Below, piece after piece: positions 28,667-41,562 of a stretch of DNA of 64,000 nt. The DNA comes from Onchocerca volvulus. Its lineage: Eukaryota > Nematoda > Chromadorea > Rhabditida > Onchocercidae. The position numbers and the translations under genes were made by a program. Under the pieces are notes generated by a model, which saw only the letters and a list, made by a program, of their open reading frames with translations, was not told where the DNA came from and ran no database searches. The first letter of the stretch is position 1. Every line of letters begins with the position of its first letter. The stretch covers positions 6,632,888-6,696,887 of the forward strand of contig HG738138.1 of assembly GCA_000499405.2 (NCBI GenBank). The letters run 5' to 3'.

Positions 28667-31600
28667 ACATCAAAGAAATGGTAAATCTTGGAAGTAAGAA
28701 CTAGTTAGAAAATCCATCAAACCATTAACTTATTTTGCCATCCGAAGCATATTAGACATGATTTTGTGCAATAGGTATCCGAAAATACAGCTGATTAACT
28801 GAAGAGCTTGCATTTCCTTGGAGGGCAGACTAACACCGAGCCTAATGCGAGCTAGATTTTCGCTCTTTGTTTGGATATTGTATTTTGTATTGATTATTTT
28901 TAATTTCAATTGGATTTGCTAAAGCAGAACTGGTTTGTTTTAATGTTTACAATTTCTTTTTTACTCTTTTAAGAAAAGTTATTTAGTTTGATGAAACTGA
29001 TGGTACTTCGTATAGGTGTAGAAGTAGCTAAGCTGCAGAATTTTGTTAAAAATGTAAGAACTTTAAAATCAGAATAGTTCCATCGCATCAGGATATAATA
29101 ATTGATCCAAGCTTTTCAAAAGATCCAGGAGAGATCTTATAAACCATAGGATTATTCCGTAAATGACCGATAATGTTAATAAGTGGATCAGATTTGTTTA
29201 CCTGTTGTTCTAATGTGTAGTGTATTTTCAAATAATTTTTCTATTTTCTCATGTTCTATTTCTGCTTTCTTGCTCTTCTTGTAGACTTTCAAGTTGTTGC
29301 CGAAATACTTGAAGTCTATTCTTGATTAGATATTAGCATATTATGTAAAAGAGCAATTCGTTGCTGAGGAATATTTCAATATTTGAGTTGTTTGATGTAT
29401 CACAGGTAGAAAATAGAACTGAAGGGTTTTTTTTCTTTTTTTTTTTCGAAAATTTGAGAGTCTGGATAATGACATATCCATATATATATTTTTTTGATAC
29501 TGAAAATGATAGTAGCTGATAATATATATGTTATGGGCTATGTTTTGCGCCTGCAGTTGTCTCCGCATTCAATTCTAACAAGAAATCATTAAATCTTGTT
29601 AAATGGATTGCTATTACTGGTAAGAAGTAAATTGATAGTAGTTTAGTTGTGAATGGTTTTGGTTTTCTTTATTTAATTCTCGCTTGATGTTAGTGTATTT
29701 CTTTCTCTCAATTAGTCTATTTGTTAATACATATACATGGCATTTTTAATTTCCGTTTATCATGTTTATAAATGTTTTGAACTGAAATTGCTCTCTTTCA
29801 TGGAATTCTATACATGTACTTTTCTTAATAAGTCAGAAAACTGAGTAGTTTTTGAGGATTTTTGAGGGCAGATAATGTCCCAGTAGTAAATTATAGGGGA
29901 GAATGAAACACTACTAAATGAATTACTTAATTTATGAAGAGATTTAATAGATAAGAATATGTAGTTCAGTCCTGCTATGATCTTCGTCAGAGATTTTTAA
30001 TACGATGACAAAACATTAATGATTTTCCTGGTAAGATATCTGAAACATATATATCGTTACTTTGCATTTAAGAGCACGGATGAGAAAAGGGCAGTACAGA
30101 AACTGCATGGGCTTTGCTAGAATTTAAGATTAGGCCAGATTCATCAATCTACATCAAATTATTTTCTTTCCTTTCTTATATTATCAAAAAAAAAAAAACA
30201 CTAGATTATTGGGAGAGATGCGTCTGGCATAATCTTTAACAATCTATTGCATTATTATAGTTTGCTTTTCTCTGATTATTTCACCTGGTAGTGGTTCACG
30301 CTATTATTTTACTTGACGCATTTCTTGTTTTTGATGCGTACACAACCTATCAATTTTTGTTTTGATTCTTTCTGTTCATTTATTCCGATAATTTTAGATG
30401 AAATTCAAATACATCATTAATTTCAGATAATTAATTTCCTTTTGCTTTATATGAGTGGACAAACAATTCATTCTGATCTCATTATAATTTTCTCAATTGA
30501 TGATGATTTTTCCAATATTCTATACATCATCAATTTTCAAATTTTTGATTAGTTAAATATTACGGTGAGTACCTCTTGATTTCTTAATTTTCACGGTGTT
30601 ATCAGTGATGAAATTTTCATCCATTTATTAAATTTTGTGGATATTTCTTTCTGAAATATACTTTTTTATCATTCAAACTATATATCATTTATTTTAACTG
30701 TTCACGTAATAATTTTTACATTATTTGATATGGTTTTATGCTTTGTAATATCATCTGCAGAAGCATTTGTTTTTATTTCAGTGTATTTTGTGACTTTATT
30801 TGCTTATCTGTAATATCAACACTATATTTTGGTATTCATTTCATGAACTGATAATTTTTTTGGGCATGACATTTGTAAGTATTCTTTAACATTCTGCAAG
30901 CATAAAAGTACTGCCATTTTTCTCTCCTTATATGGTTTTTATATGAAACACATTTCACAAGGAAATGTCTCTGAACGAACAACAGTGTGCAGTACAGAAG
31001 TTGCGAAGTCAGCATTTTCTTTATTGCTTATTCCTAATTTATTCCAAAAAAAAAAAAAGAAAAAAAGGTAAAAATTTGAAAATAGAGTTCAATCTCTTGT
31101 TTAAAAGATAGATACTGAAGTAAGATTTATCTGAGATCTTTATTTTTCTTATTCGATTATTTTCACAGCGTTTGGAATTAACTATAGAATAGTATATTTT
31201 GGCTGATCCATTACTTTCAAGAAGAACTTGAATTGTTGAACTATTATAAAAATCAGTGTGTTAGTGCTTCAAATAAACCATATTACCATATTCTATCATG
31301 TGCGGATTGATGTGATTTCGTGGGATATTTACCAACTTTCACAGACATTCATCTCATTCTTGAATTTCGTTCAGTCCGAAATAAATAATATAAAACTCTC
31401 CTAATGTCATTTTCGCTTTCCTAATAAACTGCTCATTAGCAACAGTCGTTTTAACATAAGGTCAGCAAAGTGCACCTGTTTTTTCCTGCTTATGGCGCTG
31501 CTTCAGATTCGTTTTGTCTTTTTTTTTTTTTTGAATGAAATCATTTTTTGTAAAAGAAAGTTTAGTGAAGTGAACAACAGATGCAGAAAATTAACTGAGA

Positions 31601-33470
31601 AGAGGAAACATATGCAGAGGAAAAGATGCCATTAATTAATTTTCGAAAATTCTATTCGAAATAAGTTAGGAAGCATATTTCATAACTTCAAGGCCGTCAT
31701 TTGTGGGTAATAATTCCAAGTCAATTTGTTTATTCAGTGATGATGATCTTTGAGTCTAAATATGAATTTAACCAGTTCATTTTTTTTTTTTCGCTTACAG
31801 AATTTCCTACATATAACTCGATATTCAGTTGCAAATTCAGTAGACTTACATAATTTTTATCACACTGTTCCAGGAGAGTGCAGTACTGATAGCAATAGTA
31901 TTGATAAATTCAGTATTCTTTCGTTTCATTGTTTAATCTTACTGTCTCCAACTTTGTGAATTTCTAAAATTGTGCATATCAACGCCTCCTGTAGTTGAAA
32001 AACACGTCAATTTCAAAAAAGAAAAAATAGTTACACAAATATCCAATAATGATCAATGTATAAACGAAAGAAGTTTAGTATGATTTTTCAATGAACTTGA
32101 ATTTTTTTCGCATATTACCAAAGATATTACTTGCGATCTGACTTCATAAATTGGTAGAATTACAAAGCAAAACAATGAAATAAGTATAAATGCCTTAAGG
32201 TAGGATTTAGTGTCGAGGAAATTTCAAGTTGAATAAGGCTGAATTTGTACAGCGGTATAGTTACAGCTGAGCAATGGAGTATTTATTGAGTCAGAACTGT
32301 CTGCTGCAAAATTCCAGCAGCTTTACTGGATAAATCAACTTAGCCGACGAAGATAAATAAATAATAAGATGTTTCATGATAGTTATGCATTTTTTTGAGT
32401 TCAAAATTCCCAAACTATTGGATTTTTCCTTATCTAGAAAATAAAATTGAAAAAAAAAAAAGTTTAGCGCAATGGGAATAATCATAAGTTATCCTGGGAA
32501 TTGGTTATGAAGGTTGGAAGCATTGAAGTAATTCATTTTACATTTCGATGAGTAATTCTGTGATCTGAGGTCTTATGAAAAGTGCTTTTATTTCGTAGTA
32601 GCCTTACTAGGCAGTAGCGAAAATGCTACTGAGAAAATTGAAGTTTTATAACTGAAAAATTTGCGTCAACAGATTTCTGTTTAAAATACTTACATTAGCA
32701 TGGTGAGTTGTATTCTCATTCAAATCGATAATAAACATCGGAGCTAAATATTCGAATTGAAATGGTAATTTGAATTCATTGCTAACCGTGGTGTTATCTA
32801 ATATCTTGAAGAAGATCTAATTTCAACATATATTTAGAATGGAAACAAAGATTAGAGTGATTTTAGTGCGGGCAAAATGAAAATGTGCTTGAAAAGAAAA
32901 TCAATAATTCCGATTCACTGCATCATATATGATAAATCATGTATAAAATATTTAGTGTTATTATTCTTGCCTTATCATTTGTTTGAATGAAGATCCCTTA
33001 TTCAGTTGGTATAACTTCAACTTTATCCCACTTCTTGAAGATAACTTTGTATCAATTACCAAGTCTTTTTGCGAAGATTGCACTTTTGAAGAGAACGGCC
33101 TAAGCAGATATTTCATCAACAACCGCTAACACTTTCTGGCGAAGCTTTCTTCTTGAATAAGTATAATGATCATCATATTGATAATTCGATTAGAGTAAAA
33201 TTTGGCCGTGATTAAACCGTCCGAAAGTTACTTATGAAGCCAATCATTGAGCTATTCTTCTGAATCCAATCATTACACAATCAATTCATAAGAAATTTAC
33301 AAATTTGAACAAGCAATATACTCCTTCCAAAATGTACATTGAAATGTTAGCTCTAAAAAGAAAAGAAAAACAAAAAAGCATCAAATGTATAATTTTTCTA
33401 CCATAGTTGTTATTTGTTGATGAGCACAATGAGCAATTATAGCAATCTTTGAATTTTCATTCGAAAGTTG
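28667..33470. other. Gene-poor stretch between NADAR and filagenin-like genes
   Basis: AT-rich with many T runs. The only exon-like segment noticed is 31,801-31,959, which follows a strong acceptor (T-run then CGCTTACAG) and is open for 52 codons in phase 0; it could be an alternative 3' exon of the NADAR gene. Nothing else is supportable. Confidence 0.45.
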
Positions 33471-33471
33471 A

Positions 33472-33477
33472 TTTATT
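33472..33477 (-). terminator. Candidate polyadenylation signal AATAAA (filagenin-like gene B)
   Basis: AATAAA read on the minus strand, about 140 bases beyond the stop codon at 33,616. Confidence 0.45.
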
Positions 33478-33615
33478 CGAGAAATATCACGACGTATTTA
33501 CACGCTACTGTATGCGATGCGGACTTAAAAAAACTGGAAAACAGCAAAAAGCAGTTCGTTTGAAACATGCGTTACACTACAAGTTGCATTTTTTGCTAGT
33601 GCATGTCGAAGAACA

Positions 33616-34953
33616 TTAAGCGAATGAGTAGAAATAGCGTCGAGCACCGTAGCGTCCTGAAGATATTTAGTGATATTAAATGATAATGCCGTACTTGTGC
33701 AATAATCTTAATGAAAATCACTATCTTAGTAATCAATCATTGTTATGCACTGTTTTAGAAGAAGAAAATGGATCATCTAGTGTGTATACTTGAGCTATTC
33801 TTCATTATTAGCCTGATATTTCAACATTCCCATCGAGATATGAAAATAAGGACAAAAATTTTCAATTTATGACAAATTATGCGTGCCTTAACAAACGAGA
33901 TAAATATACTGTGTAAATTCGATAGAACTTACCAGCGGGCAAATACACATCAGTCCAATCTTTCCCTTTTCTGGCAAGTGCCGATGGTACAATCCAAAAT
34001 CGATCCAGTGTTCCGAAATCAATCAGACCTACTCATAAAATGTAATGTAGATTTAGCGGTTAAAAAAAGAAGAAACTTGACTTAACTTCAACTTTTTAAA
34101 TACTTAACATGTTTTCTTACAATTAAAAACTATGTCTCAATATATGCCTACCCTCTTTGTACATACGTATTGCCCGTTTTACATTATTTCTGTCCAAATG
34201 CCATGGTTGCCAATTATTCCACAATGGTCGATCATAATTCGGATCACGATAACGACGCCAATATGTTGGATTCAGCCAATCTGTGTACCATTTATAGCGT
34301 GACCTGGAACAAAATACGAGCACTGCTTCAGGAAAAAAAAGGACGATTTTTTACAATTATGTTTCACTTATGATTGTGGAAAATTACCAATTAAAACATA
34401 GATTTTCGTGTGATCAAGTTGGAAAAAAATTCAACACATTAAACAAAGGCTGGTAATTGGTTACCAAAATGCAGGATATTCAAATCCAAGACTTTTTGGA
34501 ATCGGATCAGTGTTGATATATCGGCGTGCTGCAAATCGATAGTCTTGCCAGTGCAATGGAGTATCAAAGAACATGCGGTCATGGTAATAATCATCCAACT
34601 ATAATATCACAAAATTAACCTTATTTTGTTAAATTCCAAATTCACTTACAGAAATCAAAATACAGAAATGATAGTAAACAAACCGAATCGTGATCTCGTC
34701 GATATTTAAATAACGTAGATGGACGATATCGGTCACCAACATGGATATCATCTAAATTTGGTACTGATGCCACTCTGAAATTCAGAGCACAAATTACAAT
34801 GTGCAAAATATTCTGACAGATATAAAAAAGCACTTCCCAAATTTTTCTAGAATAAAAGGAGAACCTCGTAAGTGTGGCTACGTCACCTCTTTCAACGGAA
34901 CGTGCACGTGGTAATACAACTGCAGATCGTGCTCTGTACACGGGGAAATTCAT
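33616..34953 (-). CDS. Beta-filagenin-like thick-filament core protein (gene B)
   Basis: Minus-strand exons 34,953-34,865, 34,774-34,684, 34,598-34,465, 34,303-34,152, 34,028-33,933 and 33,656-33,616 join without a frame break to exactly 200 residues. About 39 residues (one in five) are Phe, Trp or Tyr and the protein is strongly basic through Arg, with no predicted membrane segment or signal peptide. Landmarks are RARSAVVLPRARS near the start, a Trp-rich centre (WLNPTYWRR, WNNWQPWHL) and the C-terminus RYGARRYFYSFA. C. elegans beta-filagenin is a basic, aromatic-rich protein of about 201 residues that assembles with myosin and paramyosin in the thick-filament core; length and composition agree closely, though no alignment was possible. 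The exon 1 donor (GTTCTC) is weak but gives the only in-frame join to RVASVPNL. Paralogue of the gene at 18.3-19.8 kb. Confidence 0.72.
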
Positions 34954-35735
34954 CTTTTATTCAGTTTCCAATATCTGCTTCAAATTATATGGAAGTAGGG
35001 AACGCACTTGCTAAAATTTTCAGTGATCAATGTGAACTTCTTCAATTCAGAAGAAAAGTATAGAGAATTACTTCTCTGTACTGCGATTTTCTATGCACGC
35101 TATTCAACTGCATGCAAACTGCGAAAGTAAAACGGTAAAAATTCAATGAACAACTGTAATACTTTCTCCTCTACATCTAAATCTTTTTTGAACGATGAAA
35201 ATTTTCATTTCCGTAGTGTGACAGGATAGAATAATTCATCCAAATCAATAGATGATCTCAAAGTAGAAGGCAACAACTTTCAGTTTTAAATTTTGAAAAT
35301 CACGGAAATGATAAAAAAAAATTAGCGAAACATGATAGGGTGCGTATTTTGTTCAGCAAAATAAGATATTGCTGGAGGAACTCGAACTTCGAATATATCC
35401 AACATAAGTTGCACCATCTGTCCTAAGGATCCAGGAATGAAGGGGATAAGTGTAGAGGGGAAGTTGTTATTATTTGAAAAGTAAAAAGGCAAAAAAATTC
35501 TGCACAGCTGAAAACAACTGATGGAACGAGAGCAGAGATTTATTGGTGGTGAAGTAGCAGACTGTTTCTAAGAATAAACATGGAAAAAAAAAAAACTTTC
35601 CAAACTTCTGATTTAGGTTACAAGTGAAGGAAGAAAGATGCTATTATCTGGAGCAAGGAAAAGCGGATTGGTGACTCAATTCATCACATATATTGAAGTA
35701 TTAATATATTTTTGCTTTTTAAAGCATAGAAGACG

Positions 35736-36138
35736 ATGCTTATGAAAAATTTAGATGGTAGGAAAATAGCTTGTGAAACATATAGAAAAGTTCCTCCTGA
35801 AACTAGGAGAAGGATTTGTGTTTATTGGTGGGCAATTCATTTGGATATTGAAGATGAAGATTTCTATGTTGATTCATTGTTTTGGCGCTTCTCGAGCTTT
35901 CCAAACGATCTCTTGAAAAAAAAAGATGCAAATGAAAACTGATTCAATGCATCGCGGGTTTTGGTTACGCTATGATCGTAATGAAAAACTTCGATATGCC
36001 ATGCTCAGTGCAGAGAGAAATAAAAAACCAGATGTATCTGTTGCGTGCTGCTTTGAAGAATCGAGAATTTACGCTTGCATCCAATCGGCATTTTGTTTTT
36101 CTGAAACGCAATTTGATGAAGTTGCATCAAAATCATAA
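35736..36138 (+). pseudogene. Possible frameshifted ORF of unknown function
   Basis: An ATG frame from 35,736 stops at 35,942. A second, equally coding-like frame overlaps it and runs to a TAA at 36,138. The switch falls on a run of nine A (35,916-35,924); with eight A the two would be one frame of about 133 residues. The product is unrecognised, basic and rich in Trp, Tyr and Cys. It may be a decayed gene, a homopolymer sequencing error, or coincidence. Confidence 0.25.
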
Positions 36139-38242
36139 ACAAGAAGACATAAATGCAGTCCTGCATATTAAAGCAAAATTGCTCCATAGCACACTTCACT
36201 TCCACCTTCATCATCATTTATTGCCCCAAAAATCCGACTCCAAAGCTTCCATCTGGCTATGCGAAGCACGAAGGTATGAAAGCTTCAAGCAAAGACTAGG
36301 AAGTCTGAATAATGATCAACAGCCTATCTCTCTCTTCCATCCCTCCCCTTGATTCACTCAGTATTTGCTCATTACACTCGTTATTCATAGCTTTCCAGCG
36401 GTAGGCCTATCTTTTTGCTCTAAATAACAAATTTATTTGAAAGTTGCAAATGTAGGATTATTCGAAGAGTTTACAATCCTTTATCTCAACCAGATTCGTT
36501 TGTTTCAATTATTAAATCAAATTCATTTCCCATCTTAATTGAAAATTATTGAAATAATGATAAATTTTGATTGGGAAATTATTGCTGCACTGCATCAGTG
36601 AAAACATTCGTCGCACCTTCCTTTTGGATTTGAAATTTTAGTGCAACGCAGATGCTGCGTAGCAACGTTTGTGTTTTAGTTCCTGCATGCACAAATATGA
36701 CGTTCGAGGACACTTTCAAGTAAAGGATTTGCTTGTCATAAACACAATATGTTTTAGATGTTGCGACGATTATTTCTCACTTGTAAGGGCAAAATTTGAC
36801 GACACGCATATTACGGTCGATCACTGCCTGTATGCAAAGAATAATTGGATTCAAGCATACTACTCTACAGCATCGTCTTTTTTTCCTTACCTATTTTTTT
36901 TTTTTTTTTTTTCTGAAAAATACTTCATGTTGCAAAGAAGTTTTATGTTCATTATGGTCACACTACTATTCCTACTAATCCATTTATTTCTTATTTTTAA
37001 AAATTTGTCGCATCTGATTTTCAGCCTAGGAAAGTGCTGCAGAAGCTGTGCTTCTTTTTTTTTTCTGCCTAATGATAACTTGATGATAAGTATGATGATG
37101 GTTAGAGGAATCTTAACAGCTGTTTTACATCCATACTTTATGCCACATCTTTTCAACGATGAAACGAAGTGATACATGTCATATTGTGTGCACTCAACAC
37201 ATCTTGATAAACTTATAACATTTTCTTTATGTTTCTTCAGTCTTTATATCTTTTTGTTTCTTGGTAATTTTCCTCTATTTCATTGCTGTTCTTCCTTCAC
37301 ATCTTAAAAAAGTACTTCTGATGACAAACGTTTTAATATGGCTCTTATGAATGATTCCGTAGAATTGCTTATCATTTCGAATCTTTTGGAAGAAACAAAT
37401 TAATTAGCTTTAATTTGCACATTTTTCCATTGATGTGAAATTTTGTTTTAAATCCTCAAAAATTTCTGCTTACAGAAAAAGAAAAATATCTGCCGGACCA
37501 AAAAAATAGCGCTATTTCATGTTAAATCAAAAAATATTGTATTTATTATATTGGATTGTGAAAGAAAATGCGAGATTTGTGTCCATTTTCCTGTAAAAAG
37601 ACTTTGACTTTTTTAAAAGTTATGGGTGCACTATCTTGGCAAAAATTTCGTTCCCTTCCTAATAATTGAGAAATTTTAAGGATTCGTCCCACATTTCATT
37701 TTACTCTGATCAGACAAGAGATTTTTAATTATTTACAAATACTTCAGACAAAACTCTGTCGGTGGTTAAACAAATAACTGCATCACACATACATATGCGT
37801 AAACAATCATATACACCCACACCGAAAATTTTTACTTTAAACAAACGAAAAATGACAAATTTTTTTTCAAGAAGAAGAAAAGTAGCATAAAAATGTTCAA
37901 AAGCTTGACATAGAGGAATTTGAAATAACAAAATAATAAGCCAAGCTTATTTTAACTAATAATGTTTCCAACTTTTTTCAACATCTTCAAACTCTATTGA
38001 AATACATTTTTCGTATTTAGGCAAGCTCATCACCAGTGGCATAAACTTATGTGTTTTGTTAATTTGTCCAAAGAATCATTGTTAAGAATTTTCCATCTAT
38101 TACTGCTCCGGAAAATGCTTTCATTTTAGTACTTTAAGAATAAAATTAAATCGATAAAGGTAAGGTTATTTTAAATAAAAGCCTCATACTAAGATTTCTT
38201 TCATGAAAAAGTGGATAATATTAGATCACTTCCACACAAAAC

Positions 38243-38278
38243 TTTGATTACTCCCATATATTTGATTACTTCCATATT
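38243..38278. repeat. Imperfect 18-bp tandem repeat
   Basis: Two adjacent 18-base units starting TTTGATTACT agree at 16 of 18 positions. Confidence 0.7.
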
Positions 38279-38802
38279 AGAACACTATCCAGCTGAGTAT
38301 CATGTTTTCAAAAAAGAAGTTAATATTTCATCACTTTTAGTTGTAAACTATTTGACCATTGTGTCATAGTATGAAGTTTTTTTTTTTAAGAATTCTACAA
38401 TTTCGTGTTCAAATATAATTCAATTCAGTTATATGCGGTTTTTTATTTTTCTTCAGAGCTTTCAGGAATTCCAATCAGCAATTGACTATTAAAGTTTTAT
38501 GTGATTTTGTGCCATTTTCCGTGAAAATGTGATAAGCCTGTTAAATACTGCTGAACTTTTCTTTCTTGTTGTAACTGCTGATCATCAAAAGCTTTATGTG
38601 TTAATATTTGGCGCATTTTAGGCTGACTTTTCTTCGTCGAACAACGCAGTAAGTTTTCAGCGTTGCCGCAGCAATTCAAAAAATCTTGAAACTTTCTTTT
38701 ATTAAAAGAAAGATCTAAAATCGGTAAATCAAATCGCCAGTCAAGAGAAATGGATGAATACATCATCCAAAGTCGAATTATTTAAATACCTGGTTTTTGG
38801 CC

Positions 38803-38825
38803 AAAAAAAAAAAAAAAAAAAAAAA
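38803..38825. repeat. A23 homopolymer
   Basis: Uninterrupted run of 23 A, one of the longest in the window. Confidence 0.9.
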
Positions 38826-40159
38826 CCTTCTCCTTTTGAAGTTACTCTGCAACTTCACTTTTTTCAAAGTTTTTGCACGACTGAAATGATTAATTAAGCA
38901 GTAAGTTGTTGGAGACATGCACATTTTCAAATATCAATCTAATGTTATATGCTGAGCCATTGCACGTATAACTTACTCACTTTCTTGTTCAAAACTTTTC
39001 AAAGTTGTCAACTTCGATTAGTACAACTACAGTAGCAGAAAGGACGCAAGAATAACATGACAGTGTGACTGAATCTAGCAAGCAGTCGTAAAACATGATT
39101 GTGTAAGCGTAAAATATATTGATAGCATAGAAGTACTGGAATCAAAAGACAGGGAAATGCGAAGATAATCGCAACGCATTTCGTAATAAGAGCAACGAAA
39201 TTGACCATATCAGATCAAATTATCAAGATTCATTGTATTAAGACCACCATTTCAGTATGATCATTTGCCAGAGAACTGCTATGCTGATATCGAAGCTTTT
39301 TTTTTTTTTATTTTTATAGCCCTCGCTTCTAAGTGAACAAACTCAGCATAATCTGAAGTCGGTAACAACCAGATGGCAGCATAAATAATTGAATTGTGTT
39401 TGAATCCGTTTATCCTCCATATTTCCCATGATTCTATTTCCTAATTATCTCAACAGCTCATCCACGTAACATTCTGCACATTTCGAATTAATTTTCTTGC
39501 TATTCCTGTTACCTAATATGAATTATGGTAGAGGTGGAAAGAATTTTTTAGTCAATTTACTATTATCAGATCAGGCTGCTGATATCTAACACTGAGATGT
39601 TTTGCAGGTGAAAAGGATTGCTCATATAAATATATCAATGGTTCTGCGCATAGCGGAAGAAGGAGCATCAAATTTTTTAGTTTTATTTAGAAACAAAAGG
39701 AACCTATACATGTAAAGCAGTGAAATATTACAGATTTTATAACCATCAGCTGATTTTTCTGTCTAACATCACCCAGCGAGGATATTAAAAGAGCGAACCA
39801 GTGGGAAATATTTCAGGAATGCATTACTTTATCTTGAAAATCAATCTCTGAACAATAACTAATCATATTTTCTTTCTTTTCCTTACTACTCTCTTCCGCA
39901 TATTCTCCTGTCATTCACCTTGAAGCTTACTTTACAGAAAAAGCGTTGCACTCATTCCGTTATTTTCTTGCAGTAGTTTTAGCTGCAAATCGAAAAATAT
40001 GCATATTATTGTAGTGAAAGGATGTAATGTGTGTGACAGCCTTGAGCCTTCATTACACTTCGAAGCAACCAGCTTACTGTTTAGCTAGATTTCTCTCCTC
40101 TCACATTTTATTTACAAATGCCAACAAAAGAAGAGGAGGGATCTGTTCTTGTAAAACTG

Positions 40160-40261
40160 TATAAATCTAGTCTGGATTTGTACTGTTGAAGAAGTAGTAG
40201 CAGCAGTACAGTGATATTCTGAGCAGTCCGTCTTCACCTTCTGTCATCTAATTTCACTCAG
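40160..40261 (+). promoter_or_regulatory. Putative troponin T core promoter and 5' UTR exon
   Basis: TATAAA at 40,160 is followed about 30 bases later by a segment ending in a good donor (CTCAG then GTAAAA, exon end 40,261). An untranslated first exon of about 70 bases spliced to an acceptor just before the ATG at 41,563 would fit a strongly expressed muscle gene with its own promoter. No transcript evidence is available. Confidence 0.4.
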
Positions 40262-41562
40262 GTAAAACATTCATCATGATTCCTCTCTTATTCTTTTGTA
40301 ACAATAGCAAAGAGTGACACATAATCCTTAAAAACTTGATGTAATTTCGCAGTTCAGTTCTAAAATAAAAGATTAACAAACTCTCCCTAATTTTCTCAAA
40401 TATTCGGAAAATTAGTTTCCCTTTTTGTCAGTTACTAAAATCAAGTATTTGGTATGCGAAGATGGAAATTCGTGACGAAATTTGTCACAAGTTAGATTTT
40501 TTCGTTCCAACATGATCAAAAATAGGACTGAACTGCTTTCCTGCATGATGTTACCCTAGCTGCATTTTAAATTATTCAAGAAAATTAATGAACGTGATAC
40601 TGTGAGGGAATGCTGGATGAGGTAACTTCTCAAGGCTTGATTCAGAATAAAATAGAGTCTTCTTGCCAATTTTCGATGAAAGAATGACTGCGGCTTGTAT
40701 CTGTTTCTGCTCATAGAGACAGATTTTTGAGAGAAGATGAAACTTGACCAAAGAAATTTGATACCAGCCAAATAAAGAAAGAAAATCTTCATTTCAAACT
40801 AGAAATCTGACTGGGTCGGGTGAAAGGAAAATGACTGAAAAAAAAATGGATGATAAAGACAATTTCCAGACGAATAATTTTTATTATATATAATGACTAT
40901 TGCTCCATCATAATATCTCTCTCAGGAATTTTAAAAAATACTTCAAAAACAAGTCAAATTTTCGAAATCAATATTTAAAATATATGCAGTGTTTCAAAAT
41001 AATGAATTAATATTGGAAGACTCAACAAAACCCAATTTTTTCTTTGATTATTATCACCATAACCATGTTGTGGAGTTTTCAAGTTTATATAATTGAGTTT
41101 AGCTTTGAAATTCTGATTTAGCTTGTTCGGCACTTTTTTTCGATCATACTGAAGATAGCATCAGAAATTGTGGTTTTATTGCACATGTTTCTAAAATTTA
41201 ATTCCCAAAGTTTTTTCAAGATACAATATTTAAATTTCACTTTTTTTCTCATCTGTCTCATCTTATAATATATAACTCTCGAGATTAGTTTTAACATCAT
41301 GATTGATCAGTACAATATTCGAGGATCTATATTCGTTCAGTCATTACAAGTTAGCAAGAAATGAAAAAAACAGGCAGAAAATTTGAAACCAAATTCAAAG
41401 TCAAATTGAGGTATTAGTTTCAATGCATGCAACTAAATCTTTCCATCTTTCATTTTTCATATTTCCTTCACTGCATTTCACTGATTATTTACGCAACATA
41501 CCAGCCATAGTTTCAGTTTGCCTCACGCCACCCTCCATTACTGCAAGTAGAATAAAAGCAAG

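Larger units (their letters stand above)
34954..40150. other. Intergenic region without a confident gene
   Basis: Contains a possibly frameshifted open frame at 35,736-36,138, an 18-bp imperfect tandem repeat at 38,243, long homopolymers (T18 at about 36,894, A23 at 38,803), an 89-codon minus-strand frame at 38,497-38,766 and a 66-codon hydrophobic minus-strand frame at 39,008-39,208. None has a recognised product. The interval separates the divergent promoters of the filagenin-like gene and troponin T. Confidence 0.45.

Noticed and set aside
36669..37172. 167-codon plus-strand open frame
   Set aside because: Starts at a non-ATG codon, contains Phe runs read from T homopolymers, and has no splice or family support.
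37920..38770. Minus-strand fragments recalling a mariner-type transposase C-terminus, next to an 89-codon frame
   Set aside because: Only a short stretch near 37,970-38,010 resembles the family. No catalytic DDD/E positions, terminal inverted repeats or target-site duplication could be shown.
39008..39208. Hydrophobic 66-codon minus-strand frame
   Set aside because: Could be a small membrane protein, but has no leader acceptor, splice sites or neighbours to support it.
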